DNA of 64,000 bases from Marinomonas sp. MED121. Lineage in GTDB: Bacteria > Pseudomonadota > Gammaproteobacteria > Pseudomonadales > Marinomonadaceae. Both the position numbers and the translations under genes were made by a program. This document shows, one piece after another, positions 55,859 to 64,000 of this stretch. Below the pieces are notes generated by a model that was given only the letters and a program-made list of their open reading frames with translations, was not told the origin of the DNA and made no database searches. Within the stretch, counting starts at the first letter, position 1, and every line of letters begins with the position of its first letter. The DNA lies in assembly GCF_000153025.1 (NCBI RefSeq), contig NZ_CH672429.1, forward strand, positions 127,822 through 191,821, given 5' to 3'.

Positions 55859-56001
55859 AATACTCACTCAAACCTTTGCCATAAAGAATCTAGTTTGATT
55901 TAACTAATATTTACCTACAAAAATACACAAACAATAATCATTTGCATTTGAGATTTATTTCTATTTAAATAGACGTAACGTTTAACTAAAGGTGTGTTTA
56001 G

Positions 56002-56496
56002 ATGAACTTACAAGATTGCTGGACTAATTTTTTAACGGCAGAGCAATTACTTGAAGATGGGCACTGTTCCGCTGCCCATCAGGTATTTGAAAAGGTGCTT
56101 CAACACCTCCCCCAACATATTCAAACAGCCTTACATGATGAGGAAACTCGGCCTTGTCAGTTTGCTTGTCTATTAAGGGGTTTAAAAGATGCGACGACTT
56201 CCCAATCAGAGATTTTAAACCATATGGGTGAGCACCATGCCGCTTTTGATCTGCTTAATCAGTCTTACGTACTTTTACAGTTTATCGCCCTAGAACCCAA
56301 CGTATTAGTAAAACACTCAACCCAGACACTTGAAAAACACAGTGATGATTTACTCAAGCACATGACAGCATTTTGTGCTGCGCACCATGATTCCCATTGG
56401 GCTGGTGAACTGCAAAAGGTAGAAGAAAGTCATCATCATTTTAGGAATCTCACCCAACATAGATTCGTTAGCGCACAATCAGCAGCGCTTAATTGA
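56002..56496 (+). CDS. Small His-rich helical protein upstream of ABC ATPase
   Basis: 164 residues, no signal peptide. The first 60 residues look like a TPR-type helical hairpin (TAEQLLEDGHCSAAHQVFEKVLQHLP). Many His residues occur, in particular NHMGEHHAAF, TAFCAAHHDSHWAG and ESHHHFRNLTQH, with Cys at about 6, 27, 50 and 55. This suggests metal binding, but no family is recognised. The stop is 12 bp before the ABC ATPase, so the two are an operon. The link to that ATPase is the main clue. Confidence 0.7.
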   Translation: MNLQDCWTNFLTAEQLLEDGHCSAAHQVFEKVLQHLPQHIQTALHDEETRPCQFACLLRGLKDATTSQSEILNHMGEHHAAFDLLNQSYVLLQFIALEPNVLVKHSTQTLEKHSDDLLKHMTAFCAAHHDSHWAGELQKVEESHHHFRNLTQHRFVSAQSAALN

Positions 56497-56508
56497 TAAG
56501 GAAATCCC

Positions 56509-58143
56509 ATGTCACACGCCCCTATTCTTGAGGTCAAAAACCTCTCTATTAGTTTTGCCTTAACCCAAGGCACTTTGGATGCGGTTAAACATTTAAGCTT
56601 TGAGCTATCCAAGGGAGAAACCTTGGCAATCGTTGGCGAATCCGGCAGTGGTAAATCGGTTTCTAGCAACGCCTTGATGCAACTTTTACCTAATAATGCC
56701 AGCATCAAACCAGAATCCAGCATTATTTTTGAAGGCGAAGAGGTCTTAGCTAAATCCGAAAAAGACATGCGCAAGATTCGTGGTGATAGAATCGGCATGA
56801 TTTTCCAAGAACCCATGACCTCACTTAACCCTTATTTAAAGGTGGGTACTCAAGTCGCCGAGGCCATGTTATGCCATCGCTCTGTTTCTAAAAAAGTCGC
56901 GAAAGCGAGAGTATTAGAGCTATTTAATCTGGTCCACCTCCCTTTCCCAGAGCAAGCCTATGGCAAATATCCCCACGAGTTTTCAGGTGGGCAATTACAA
57001 CGCATCATGATCGCCATGGCGCTCATCAACGAACCGGACATCTTGATAGCAGACGAGCCTACCACTGCGTTAGACGTAACAGTACAGGCAGAAGTACTCA
57101 ACCTGATTAAAGAAGTTCAAACCCAAATGGGCATGGCTGTGCTCTTTATTACCCATGACTTAGGGGTAGTAAAACACCTTGCCGATAGAGTCTTGGTGAT
57201 GTGTAAAGGTGAGCTGGTTGAGCAAGGTGAAACACAAGAAGTGTTTGAAAACCCGCAGCTTCCTTATACAAAAATGCTCATCAATTCGACCCCTAAAGGC
57301 CAAAAAGATGAACCACCTAAAAACGCGACCGAACTACTAAAAGCCAACGACATTAAGGTGAAATACCACATAGGCACCCAGCTTATAAGCCGTAAAAAAG
57401 AGTATTTCGAAGCGGTTAAAGGTCTTTCATTAAGCTTAAAACAAGGGGAAACCTTAGGCATAGTGGGTGAATCAGGCTCAGGGAAATCCACCCTAGGCCG
57501 CGCCTTAATCGGTTTATTACCCTCAAGTGGTCAAATAAATTTTAAAGGCCAAGATGTTAGCGCTTTGACCAAAAAAGAACGTTTTGCTCTTAAAAAGGAC
57601 ATTCAAGTCGTCTTCCAAGACCCTTACGGTTCACTTTCTCCACGCATGACGGTCGGAGAAATCATCACGGAAGGCCTGACTGTCCATCGTCCTGAGTTAA
57701 CTAAAAAAGAGCGAATGACAAAAGCCCGCAAAGCATTAGAAGAAGTCCGCCTAGATGCGCACTCGATCAACCGTTACCCCCATGAATTTTCGGGTGGCCA
57801 AAGGCAACGCATCGCCATTGCCCGCGCTTTGATTCTAGAGCCTTCTTTTATCTTGTTAGATGAACCCACTTCAGCCCTTGATCGCTCAGTCCAACTAACG
57901 GTTATCGACTTACTGAAGAATATTCAAAAGCAGCACAACATAGGTTTCTTATTTATCAGCCATGATTTAAGTGTGGTGAAAGCCTTGTCCGATAGAGTAA
58001 TCGTGATGCAAAAGGGGGAAGTCATGGAAGAAGGTACCGCTGAAGAGATTTTCAAGCAGCCAAAAAGTAGTTATACCCAAAAGCTCATTGCGGCTTCTTT
58101 TGATCTTGAAACAGAGGTGACGACAGAACATAAAGTCGCCTAA
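56509..58143 (+). CDS. Two-domain ABC ATPase, YejF/DppDF-like, without permease
   Basis: 544 residues with two nucleotide-binding domains. First: Walker A GESGSGKS (about residue 45), signature [14 protein letters not shown], Walker B ILIADEP. Second: Walker A GESGSGKS (about 325), signature [14 protein letters not shown], Walker B FILLDEP. The arrangement is that of YejF and fused DppD/DppF ATPases of peptide/nickel importers. No permease or binding-protein gene is nearby; the upstream gene is His-rich. It may serve permeases encoded elsewhere. Good family confidence, role open. Confidence 0.9.
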   Translation: MSHAPILEVKNLSISFALTQGTLDAVKHLSFELSKGETLAIVGESGSGKSVSSNALMQLLPNNASIKPESSIIFEGEEVLAKSEKDMRKIRGDRIGMIFQEPMTSLNPYLKVGTQVAEAMLCHRSVSKKVAKARVLELFNLVHLPFPEQAYGKYPHEFSGGQLQRIMIAMALINEPDILIADEPTTALDVTVQAEVLNLIKEVQTQMGMAVLFITHDLGVVKHLADRVLVMCKGELVEQGETQEVFENPQLPYTKMLINSTPKGQKDEPPKNATELLKANDIKVKYHIGTQLISRKKEYFEAVKGLSLSLKQGETLGIVGESGSGKSTLGRALIGLLPSSGQINFKGQDVSALTKKERFALKKDIQVVFQDPYGSLSPRMTVGEIITEGLTVHRPELTKKERMTKARKALEEVRLDAHSINRYPHEFSGGQRQRIAIARALILEPSFILLDEPTSALDRSVQLTVIDLLKNIQKQHNIGFLFISHDLSVVKALSDRVIVMQKGEVMEEGTAEEIFKQPKSSYTQKLIAASFDLETEVTTEHKVA

Positions 58144-58362
58144 CAAAAGTATGCGGTAAAACACCTAATCAAATGCTCTAAACAAACCAGAGAGATAGGT
58201 AAAACAGACCTTCATCTGTCTCTTTGGCATCAAATCCCGAGACTCCTTTCTCAAAGTGTTAGCCCTTTTAGATTCTTTATAAAAATCCTTAAGCCTAAGC
58301 AGCCAGACCAAAAGTGAATGGTATGATGAATTTAGGATATGTTTGAATTATAAGGAATTATT

Positions 58363-59484
58363 ATGCCGATTTTTGATACGAAAGGGTTAACTTCCCGTGT
58401 TCTCGATACCATAGACGTCATCAGGCAAGAAGACGACAGAGTGGCAACCAAAGCCGTTGAATGGTGTGAACAAGCCCACATGTACGAGATCATACGTATC
58501 TCTTCTAAAATGCATTTAGGCAAAAGCTTCCTTCGCAGTAAAACGCAACGTCAATATAAGCGTGCCATTATTTTGATTCGAGCAGCCATCATGCGTGAAG
58601 ATCTAAGCAATGTAATGACCAGCGTTAATAACATCCAGAACAGCCAATTAGACGTTCAATTTAAACGTACTGTTCGCAAATGCCGCTCTTTTGAAAAGCT
58701 CATCCCGCCATTAATTCAACAACTTGAAGCTGAGAATTATCACTTTATTCAAAATGATGCGAAAAAGGCCATGATGAAAATTCAGCATAAGGATGCTAGA
58801 GAAAAAGTACTGGCAAAAGTGAGTGAGATATATGCCCCCTACTACAACTCAAACACCCGAGATAGTGCGCTAGCTACCTGCCTTTATGATATTAGGCACA
58901 ATCTACTTTCATTCGCCAATCAAAATCAAACCGTACTCTCTCATACGGGGAAATTAGATAGCCTAGATGATGGTGGAAATCTTTACATAGTGGGTCATGG
59001 CAACTTAGGTAAAGGCATAGGTACACATGATGACTATCTTGACGAGAACCAACTCACACAAGCGTTTAGAGCAAGTAACCTAACAAGAAACCCTACGACA
59101 CCGATCAATATTTACCTCTTTGCCTGTTGGACAGCCACCTCAGTTAAAAAAACCTATAAAAGAGGTAAAACAGAGCCCTTCGCCAAACGTTTTGCCAGCA
59201 AGCTTGCCATCGCAGGTTTTAACAAGGTTCGTGTGATTGGCTTTGCAGGATCAGTAAATGGCTTGCAGTTACAACAGGAAATTATCTTTCAAAACGGGGA
59301 TCAGCTTGGCCCAAAAGAAAACCTAGGTATTAAAGACAAGTTCTGTATATACGAAGTAGACAACCGCAACTACAAGCGTACTTATGGGGTTGACTGGACC
59401 ACAGATTCACAATGGAATAGACGAAGAGAACGAACCCGTATTATCGTCCGACCAAGAGGTGGAAATGATTCTTTAAACCTTTAA
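58363..59484 (+). CDS. Predicted clan CD (caspase-like) cysteine protease with helical N-domain
   Basis: 373 residues, no signal peptide or membrane segment. Residues about 1-160 are predicted helical and basic, with no family recognised. Residues about 205-330 carry a His-Cys dyad in clan CD context: NLYIVGHGNLGKGIG (His212) and INIYLFACWTATS (Cys255), then FAKRFASKLAIAGFNKVRVI and FAGSV. This resembles C80-type cysteine protease domains and related gingipain/caspase-like folds. The C-terminal end (NRRRERTRI) is basic. It stands alone, with an outer-membrane barrel gene convergent. It could be an effector or a regulated protease; that is inference. Confidence 0.6.
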   Translation: MPIFDTKGLTSRVLDTIDVIRQEDDRVATKAVEWCEQAHMYEIIRISSKMHLGKSFLRSKTQRQYKRAIILIRAAIMREDLSNVMTSVNNIQNSQLDVQFKRTVRKCRSFEKLIPPLIQQLEAENYHFIQNDAKKAMMKIQHKDAREKVLAKVSEIYAPYYNSNTRDSALATCLYDIRHNLLSFANQNQTVLSHTGKLDSLDDGGNLYIVGHGNLGKGIGTHDDYLDENQLTQAFRASNLTRNPTTPINIYLFACWTATSVKKTYKRGKTEPFAKRFASKLAIAGFNKVRVIGFAGSVNGLQLQQEIIFQNGDQLGPKENLGIKDKFCIYEVDNRNYKRTYGVDWTTDSQWNRRRERTRIIVRPRGGNDSLNL

Positions 59485-59514
59485 GCTTTCTAGCTTTCTA
59501 GCTTTGAAAGAGAT

Positions 59515-59568
59515 AAACACTGGGTTGATGCAGGCTAAATACACCAATTTTAAATAAACCCAGTGTTT
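59515..59568. terminator. Long hairpin between convergent genes
   Basis: AAACACTGGGTT (59515-59526) and AACCCAGTGTTT (59557-59568) are a perfect 12-bp inverted repeat with a 30-nt loop. It probably ends both the protease-like and barrel transcripts. Confidence 0.7.
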
Positions 59569-59598
59569 AGCATGACTTTGTTTTAGACAAAGCCATCT

Positions 59599-60138
59599 CT
59601 ACATAAAATGGTATTTTACATTGGCGTTGAGGGTGTTAGAGCGAAAACGTGCTGTATTAAAATGCTCATACTCGATGCCTACTGAAAAATTATTCTCCAA
59701 AGTAAATTCATACCCTGCTGACACACTCAATCCTAGGCCGTTCTTTTTCGAGATACTTGAATCATCATTTTCTAGATGGTAACGATAAGCGGCTGTGCCC
59801 ACTTTCGCATAGATAGCATAACTATCATTGATTTTATAAAAATGTTTAAGCTTTATATAAATCATATCCATTTCTAAATCATCTTTTGCCGCATCTTCAT
59901 AATTATCACCCCCTAAATAGCCTGTTTCTAAAAAGCGAGTACGACTAATTTGATGTCCATAATGAATACGATATGGCGCATAGGTATTTGAATCTAACTC
60001 AGAGTTATCCGACGCCAACCAAGCAATGCCAAAAGAGCCTTCTACATAATTAGCGGCATAAGAAGCGCTAGTAATAAAAGAAAGTAGTGAAGAAATTAAA
60101 AGTCTGGAGAAAGTATTTCTTATAAAGGGACGACCCAT
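59599..60138 (-). CDS. Outer-membrane beta-barrel protein
   Basis: 179 residues with a signal peptide (ending ASYAA, about residue 28). Alternating hydrophobic strands with many Tyr: FLETGYLGGDNYEDAA, MIYIKLKHFYKINDSYAIYAKVGTAAYRY, LSVSAGYEFTLENNFSVGIEYEHF, and a final strand ending YHFM, close to the C-terminal Phe expected for barrel assembly. Probably an 8-strand barrel of the OmpA/OmpX-like (OMP_b-brl) type. Ribosome site AAGGAA. Role unknown, adhesion or stress is possible. Confidence 0.75.
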   Translation of the reverse strand: MGRPFIRNTFSRLLISSLLSFITSASYAANYVEGSFGIAWLASDNSELDSNTYAPYRIHYGHQISRTRFLETGYLGGDNYEDAAKDDLEMDMIYIKLKHFYKINDSYAIYAKVGTAAYRYHLENDDSSISKKNGLGLSVSAGYEFTLENNFSVGIEYEHFNTARFRSNTLNANVKYHFM

Positions 60139-60275
60139 ATAAAACGTTTCCTTATGTTTTATTCGCTATGACTGTTAAGCAGTATTTTATTGAGCAGCAG
60201 CATAATAGAAACAAAGATTCGCGGCTATACTAAAACCTTAACTAAGTAAGCGAACCCTTCAGATTTGGAGTCATG

Positions 60276-60584
60276 ATGAAACTCAGTCAATTAGAGCAAT
60301 ATACAGAAGTCGAAAAACTCATATTCCACAGTCTAGACCCTGCTTTATATACTGTTAGCGCACTCATTTCAGGGGAAGATGATGCAAAAGAACAGATGAT
60401 AACCGATGAATCTGGTGCTCGCTTACAAGGTCACAATGTGATTAACCTACAAAAGCAATTACGCAAAGTAAAAGCTAACAAGCACGTCATCAGACAGATC
60501 AGTGCTTATGATGAAATGATAGGCGGCCCGATTAAAAGCAATAACGAAATGGAAGTCCCTATTGGGGATAATAAATTGTATTAA
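60276..60584 (+). CDS. Small protein, DUF6482-like
   Basis: 102 residues from ATG 60276 (GGAG 6 nt before); ATG 60273 is also possible. VEKLIFHSLDPALYTVSALISG and ISAYDEMIGGP match the pattern of a small conserved gammaproteobacterial family (H-SLDP-Y near the start, SAYDEMIG at the end). Assignment as DUF6482 is from memory and moderate. Soluble, no signal. A degenerate MITE starts 16 bp after the stop. Confidence 0.6.
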   Translation: MKLSQLEQYTEVEKLIFHSLDPALYTVSALISGEDDAKEQMITDESGARLQGHNVINLQKQLRKVKANKHVIRQISAYDEMIGGPIKSNNEMEVPIGDNKLY

Positions 60585-60599
60585 CTTTCCAATAGACTA

Positions 60600-60807
60600 A
60601 GGAAATTGCGATTAAGTCACTTCTTCTCAGTCTACTCTTTTAAGGTATATTAGGTATTCTTCAAAGACCCGAAGGGCGCGGTCTAAAAGACCTATATTTA
60701 CATTTAGGATTTTATCAATAGGATCACTATTAAGTTTCGCCCCTCGCCATAAATCTAAGGGCTATTATCCACACGCTGAGGCGGGAGGACTTATTCGCAG
60801 CTTCCCT
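60600..60807. mobile_element. Degenerate MITE, copy 5 (inverted, 208 bp)
   Basis: Starts AGGAAATTGCGATTAAGTC and ends TTATTCGCAGCTTCCCT, flanked by TA at 60598-60599 and 60808-60809. The interior has a deletion of roughly 60 bp that removes the inner hairpin arms of the intact copies. It shares CTCTTTTAAGGT with copy 3. Confidence 0.75.
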
Positions 60808-60848
60808 TACAAATTAGTGTCCCCTTCCTCGTAAATTGAATGACTAGA

Positions 60849-61985
60849 TCAAGAGATTGAATCTGTTAATTCATGGGGAATTCTAGCGCGTTTTTGCCAA
60901 AATCTATTTGTTGGCCAACGTTGTTCAAGCTGATAAATATGTGCTCTATTATCTAAATAATGGCGATAACCTTTCTCTACAATGTCACTGTAAGCGAAAT
61001 CTGTTTCTTCTTGTTTGAATGTCGATATGATGACCTTTGCCGCTAAAATGCCATGCTGAAGGCCTTTATAAATGCCTTGTGCGACAATGGGATCAAAACT
61101 TGCTGCAGCATCACCCACGGCAATCCAGTTGTCACCCTCCACTTGTTCTAGCATGCCAGAAGTAATCAAGTAGGTATGATAACTTTCATCCCTAAGTTCC
61201 AGCTCTCTTATTTGACGCCCAACCCAATCAGTGCCTTCTAAATGGGTTTTAAAGGCATGATACGCCTTGTTTTCAAGTGTCTTTCTGTCGCTGGGTTCAG
61301 CGATTAACATGCTCACTACTTTTTGTTGCGGTAATAATGTGTGATAACACCAATTGTTGGCTGTGGCTTCAATTCGAACCTGCTTCCCTTTATGGGCTTG
61401 ATTAAGTGTTGCAAAGCGTACGATTGCAATTAACTTATCATCAACCCTTTTTTTAACCTTTTGTCCCTTAGCAAAGTTTGCCTTGCTGCCACTGGCATCA
61501 ACAACAAAAAAAGCCTGTACAGAATAAGTATCTTTTGCAGGTGTCTTCAAAGATAAATCGTAGCTTACTTGGTTATTTCGCATCACCTTGTTAGCACTTA
61601 TAAAACGAGTATCCCATAAAATATCAACACTTAAACTTTTCGCTTTGGTCACTAAACTCATATCAAAAGCATGGCGATTAAGCCGCCAAGAATGGCCATA
61701 TGGATTCACAATGAAATCATTATGACCCACATTCTCGCCTCCCCAAACTGAAGCAAAACCTGGGCAAGGTTCATGTCCATCGAGTAAAAACTGATCTTTA
61801 AGGCCTAATTGTTGAATTAAAAGTAAGGTTTCTGGGGGGATATTCTCCCCTACCCTTTGCTGGTCTACAGAGTTTTGGTCAATCACTAGGATAGTCAAAT
61901 TCAGCTTTAACGCCGTCGCAATCGCCGTCGCAAGCCCTGATGGCCCCGCACCAATGATCACAATATCATATTGTGTTTTTAACAT
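60849..61985 (-). CDS. LodB-like FAD-dependent flavoprotein
   Basis: 378 residues. N-terminal FAD motif YDIVIIGAGPSGLATAIATAL, then GGENVGHNDFIVNPYGHSWRLNRHAFD, and WIAVGDAAASFDPIVAQGI near the C-terminus (GD motif binding FAD ribityl). This is the LodB/GoxB type of the halogenase-like flavoprotein family, needed to build the cysteine tryptophylquinone cofactor of its partner oxidase. It lies directly downstream of the lodA-like gene on the same strand, the known lodAB order. A hairpin at 62009-62036 separates the two. Confidence 0.85.
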   Translation of the reverse strand: MLKTQYDIVIIGAGPSGLATAIATALKLNLTILVIDQNSVDQQRVGENIPPETLLLIQQLGLKDQFLLDGHEPCPGFASVWGGENVGHNDFIVNPYGHSWRLNRHAFDMSLVTKAKSLSVDILWDTRFISANKVMRNNQVSYDLSLKTPAKDTYSVQAFFVVDASGSKANFAKGQKVKKRVDDKLIAIVRFATLNQAHKGKQVRIEATANNWCYHTLLPQQKVVSMLIAEPSDRKTLENKAYHAFKTHLEGTDWVGRQIRELELRDESYHTYLITSGMLEQVEGDNWIAVGDAAASFDPIVAQGIYKGLQHGILAAKVIISTFKQEETDFAYSDIVEKGYRHYLDNRAHIYQLEQRWPTNRFWQKRARIPHELTDSIS

Positions 61986-62008
61986 AAGCTTTAATCCTTT
62001 AAATACAT

Positions 62009-62036
62009 AAAAGGGAGCAATCGTTAGCTCCCTTTT
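62009..62036 (-). terminator. Hairpin between lodA-like and lodB-like genes
   Basis: AAAAGGGAGC and GCTCCCTTTT form a perfect 10-bp stem with an 8-nt loop; TTTTATGTATTT follows on the minus strand. A weak terminator or attenuator within the operon is possible. Confidence 0.55.
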
Positions 62037-62089
62037 ATGTCCTTACCATGATGAATTTACGCTTTGAGTTTTAACTATTGCCCTTAAAT

Positions 62090-64000
62090 TTATAGTTTTT
62101 TCTTCGGGTTCGCATTAAATGGCCAGTGGGCAACAGGGTCGGATGCGTCACCGGGGGCTGTTAATTGGCCTTCTACTTCAAGGTATAAGTTCGCATCGTA
62201 CTGTTTATATTTATCATCAATGTTAGTTCCTTGAATGATAAACCCTATCTTGTCCCAGTCAGTCACAGACTGAACAGGGTTTTGAAAGGTCGCCGCCGAT
62301 GCGGGATTAATCGCATAAGTACCAGGGCCTCGAACAGACCATTTCTGTTGCGGCAATACATTATTAATCACCTCTTCAGCCACATATACAGCATCTGGTC
62401 GCTGGGATGGCCAAGACCAATATAAGGTGGACTCCGCCCCGTTACTCATGTTCACACCGTCCGTATTAATGGCCGTAGCATGAATAGAGCAAGAGTTATA
62501 ATCCGTTTGCCAAGGGATCGCCATAAACTTAGACAAATCGCCAGGCTCTAAACCATCTGTCATACCATGTCGCGGAATCCAGCCAATATTTAAATAGGGA
62601 TCAGCTTTATTAAGCCCTTGATAATCCATTCTTTTATGTTTAATTCTAAAAGGCCCAGCACCCGATTTTCGCCAATCCTGAATATAAATTTCCTTATCCA
62701 TGATGGAGTAGCTTACCTCAATGCCAGGGACATAACGCCCACCTAAACAGTTAGACAAGGACGCAATATCCAATAATTCGCCCTTCCCTAATTTACTGCC
62801 TTCATCTTGGCTAAAGCTATTCTTACTCCATTGCTCAAGGTTAAAGTACTGGGTTTTAGTCACAGTTAGAAAAGACGTTCCCGCTTCTCCTAGGGATAAC
62901 GGCATCAGAGGAGCACCAATATTGGATTCATCTTTATTTGGATTACGAATGAAATTAAGCCCTGACATGATGGTCTTATTGGGGTCATCTTTGGCATCAA
63001 TAGCGTCAACTGCCGTATGTGCATTGAGTGCGAAAGGGGGCAAGTTGGCAGTCCAGCGCTGTAAATTACAAGCAATAAAAATTGGCTTAATGTCTTGTGT
63101 AAAGCTGGGTGTATACTCGCAATTATATTTATCAGAAGCCTGATCATAAAGGTCAGGCTGGAGGGACAACTTTCGCACAAACATGTCATAGAGATTGTCC
63201 CAAACAGAAACCACATTTCTAATTTGTGGGGCATAAGCAGGATCACAGCACACCACCCAAGCACCATGCACCTGTTCGATACTGTCATCTTCAAAGACTA
63301 AGGTAACATCAACAGGTCCATCTGCTGCAGAGTCAAACCAACCTGCGTTATTTAAATCACCATTCATTTGAATGACTTGATCGTATTCATCATATTGCCC
63401 CACGGCATTACCTGAGCTTGCTAATAACAACAACCTGCCCATTCCATCTGTACGCATTTCCCCTAAGGTGTTTAATGGGCCACTGGGTTCAAATAATTTT
63501 TCATTGGTATCTTGAGGAAATCGAATTGGATAATCAGGTAATTCAGTAACCTCCCCTTTATTATTCACAAATTCAGCGGGGGTGCTGGCGTTAAAACCAA
63601 CTGAGCTTTGGCGTCGACCATTAATCACTCTAGGACCTGGATCTATCATTAGCTGATTTAATCTATTAGGGTCATTAATATCCCCATGCACTTCTGGATT
63701 ACGACGTTGAGGGACACCATCATCATAAGCTTTAATTCCTTTATCATTCACCACGTTATATGCGGCAGACTTTTTATTCGCTAAGTGACAGGACCACAAC
63801 ATGGTTTTTACTTTTCGACCATCAGGTAATACGGTGCCTATGGTTACCTCTGTGCCCTCACCACTTGGGTATTCTGACTTACCATTCTCGTAAGCATAAA
63901 TACGAAAGCGTGCTGCTTGCTTCCTTAGAAAACCTTCTTCATCTCTAAGATCGTTACTGGTAACAGGATCAGACTCCGTATCTTTTTTAATGGGTAAGCC
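62090..64000 (-). CDS. LodA-like CTQ amino-acid oxidase, partial
   Basis: The frame is open to the right edge, so the start lies outside; 636 residues are visible, against 726 for LodA. Family marks: RKQAARFRIYAY and LWSCHLANKKSAAYN near the visible start, NPNKDESNIGAPLMPLSLGE in the middle, and FMAIPWQTDYNSC followed by LYWSWPSQRPDAVY. In LodA the Cys516-Trp581 pair forms cysteine tryptophylquinone, and both residue types occur here in conserved context. Such enzymes oxidise lysine or glycine and release hydrogen peroxide, which is antibacterial. Exact substrate is unknown. No signal peptide can be judged. Confidence 0.83.
   Translation of the reverse strand, partial: GLPIKKDTESDPVTSNDLRDEEGFLRKQAARFRIYAYENGKSEYPSGEGTEVTIGTVLPDGRKVKTMLWSCHLANKKSAAYNVVNDKGIKAYDDGVPQRRNPEVHGDINDPNRLNQLMIDPGPRVINGRRQSSVGFNASTPAEFVNNKGEVTELPDYPIRFPQDTNEKLFEPSGPLNTLGEMRTDGMGRLLLLASSGNAVGQYDEYDQVIQMNGDLNNAGWFDSAADGPVDVTLVFEDDSIEQVHGAWVVCCDPAYAPQIRNVVSVWDNLYDMFVRKLSLQPDLYDQASDKYNCEYTPSFTQDIKPIFIACNLQRWTANLPPFALNAHTAVDAIDAKDDPNKTIMSGLNFIRNPNKDESNIGAPLMPLSLGEAGTSFLTVTKTQYFNLEQWSKNSFSQDEGSKLGKGELLDIASLSNCLGGRYVPGIEVSYSIMDKEIYIQDWRKSGAGPFRIKHKRMDYQGLNKADPYLNIGWIPRHGMTDGLEPGDLSKFMAIPWQTDYNSCSIHATAINTDGVNMSNGAESTLYWSWPSQRPDAVYVAEEVINNVLPQQKWSVRGPGTYAINPASAATFQNPVQSVTDWDKIGFIIQGTNIDDKYKQYDANLYLEVEGQLTAPGDASDPVAHWPFNANPKKKL

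Noticed and set aside
1..64000. CRISPR array, tRNA or rRNA gene, prophage
   Set aside because: No direct-repeat/spacer array, no cloverleaf-like sequence ending in CCA and no phage structural or integrase gene was seen.

Overview
The window looks like a chromosome segment of a marine gammaproteobacterium, most probably Marinomonas-like (Oceanospirillales). The strongest pointer is the operon at the right edge, which encodes a LodA-like quinoprotein oxidase and its LodB-like flavoprotein partner, a family first described in Marinomonas. The DNA is moderately AT-rich by eye. No tRNA, rRNA, CRISPR array or phage structural gene was seen. Genes are mostly single units or short operons, many paired with a divergent regulator.

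Layout. 1-8.1 kb: secreted or lipid- and phosphate-active enzymes (patatin end, phytase-like propeller with a candidate Pho box, PI-PLC with a C-type lectin tail) around two tandem purine permeases behind a structured leader. 8.4-23 kb: regulator/transporter/enzyme pairs (MocR+LysE, AraC, cupin, MBL hydrolase, di-heme cytochrome lipoprotein, LysE, GNAT, LysR, XRE, SMP-30-like propeller, GST, luciferase-like monooxygenase). The GST/monooxygenase junction has been tandemly duplicated. 23-26.3 kb: an AT-rich island of small or odd genes in which a GGGTG-C-TGTC motif recurs. 26.5-42 kb: NadN/UshA-like nucleotidase, 2OG oxygenase, GST, two chemoreceptors, SnoaL-like lipoprotein, AraC, galactose mutarotase, binding protein, YdhR, LysR. 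42-52 kb: SDR, an SRPBCC gene broken by a MITE, DUF1330, quinone oxidoreductase, LysR, a NAT-EamA-Crp operon, and an ArsR/MFS divergent pair with a 12-bp minisatellite. 52-60.6 kb: yellow/MRJP-type propeller, alpha/beta hydrolase, GlxA-type regulator, His-rich protein with an orphan YejF-like ATPase, a predicted clan CD (caspase-like) protease, an outer-membrane barrel. 60.8-64 kb: lodB-like and lodA-like genes, the latter running off the window.

Mobile DNA is one MITE family (TA target duplication, 19-bp terminal inverted repeats) in five copies. Two are almost identical, one interrupts a gene that is restored exactly in frame when the element is removed in silico, and two are degenerate. 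The encoding transposase is not in the window.

Themes: several secreted hydrolases that could scavenge phosphorus, nucleotides or lipids; many export, detoxification and redox functions; three secreted beta-propeller proteins. The best candidates for undescribed biology are the protease-like protein at 58363-59484, the duplicated-hairpin leader of the purine permease, and the chemoreceptor that lacks an N-terminal membrane segment. All family assignments come from reading motifs by eye; no database search was possible.
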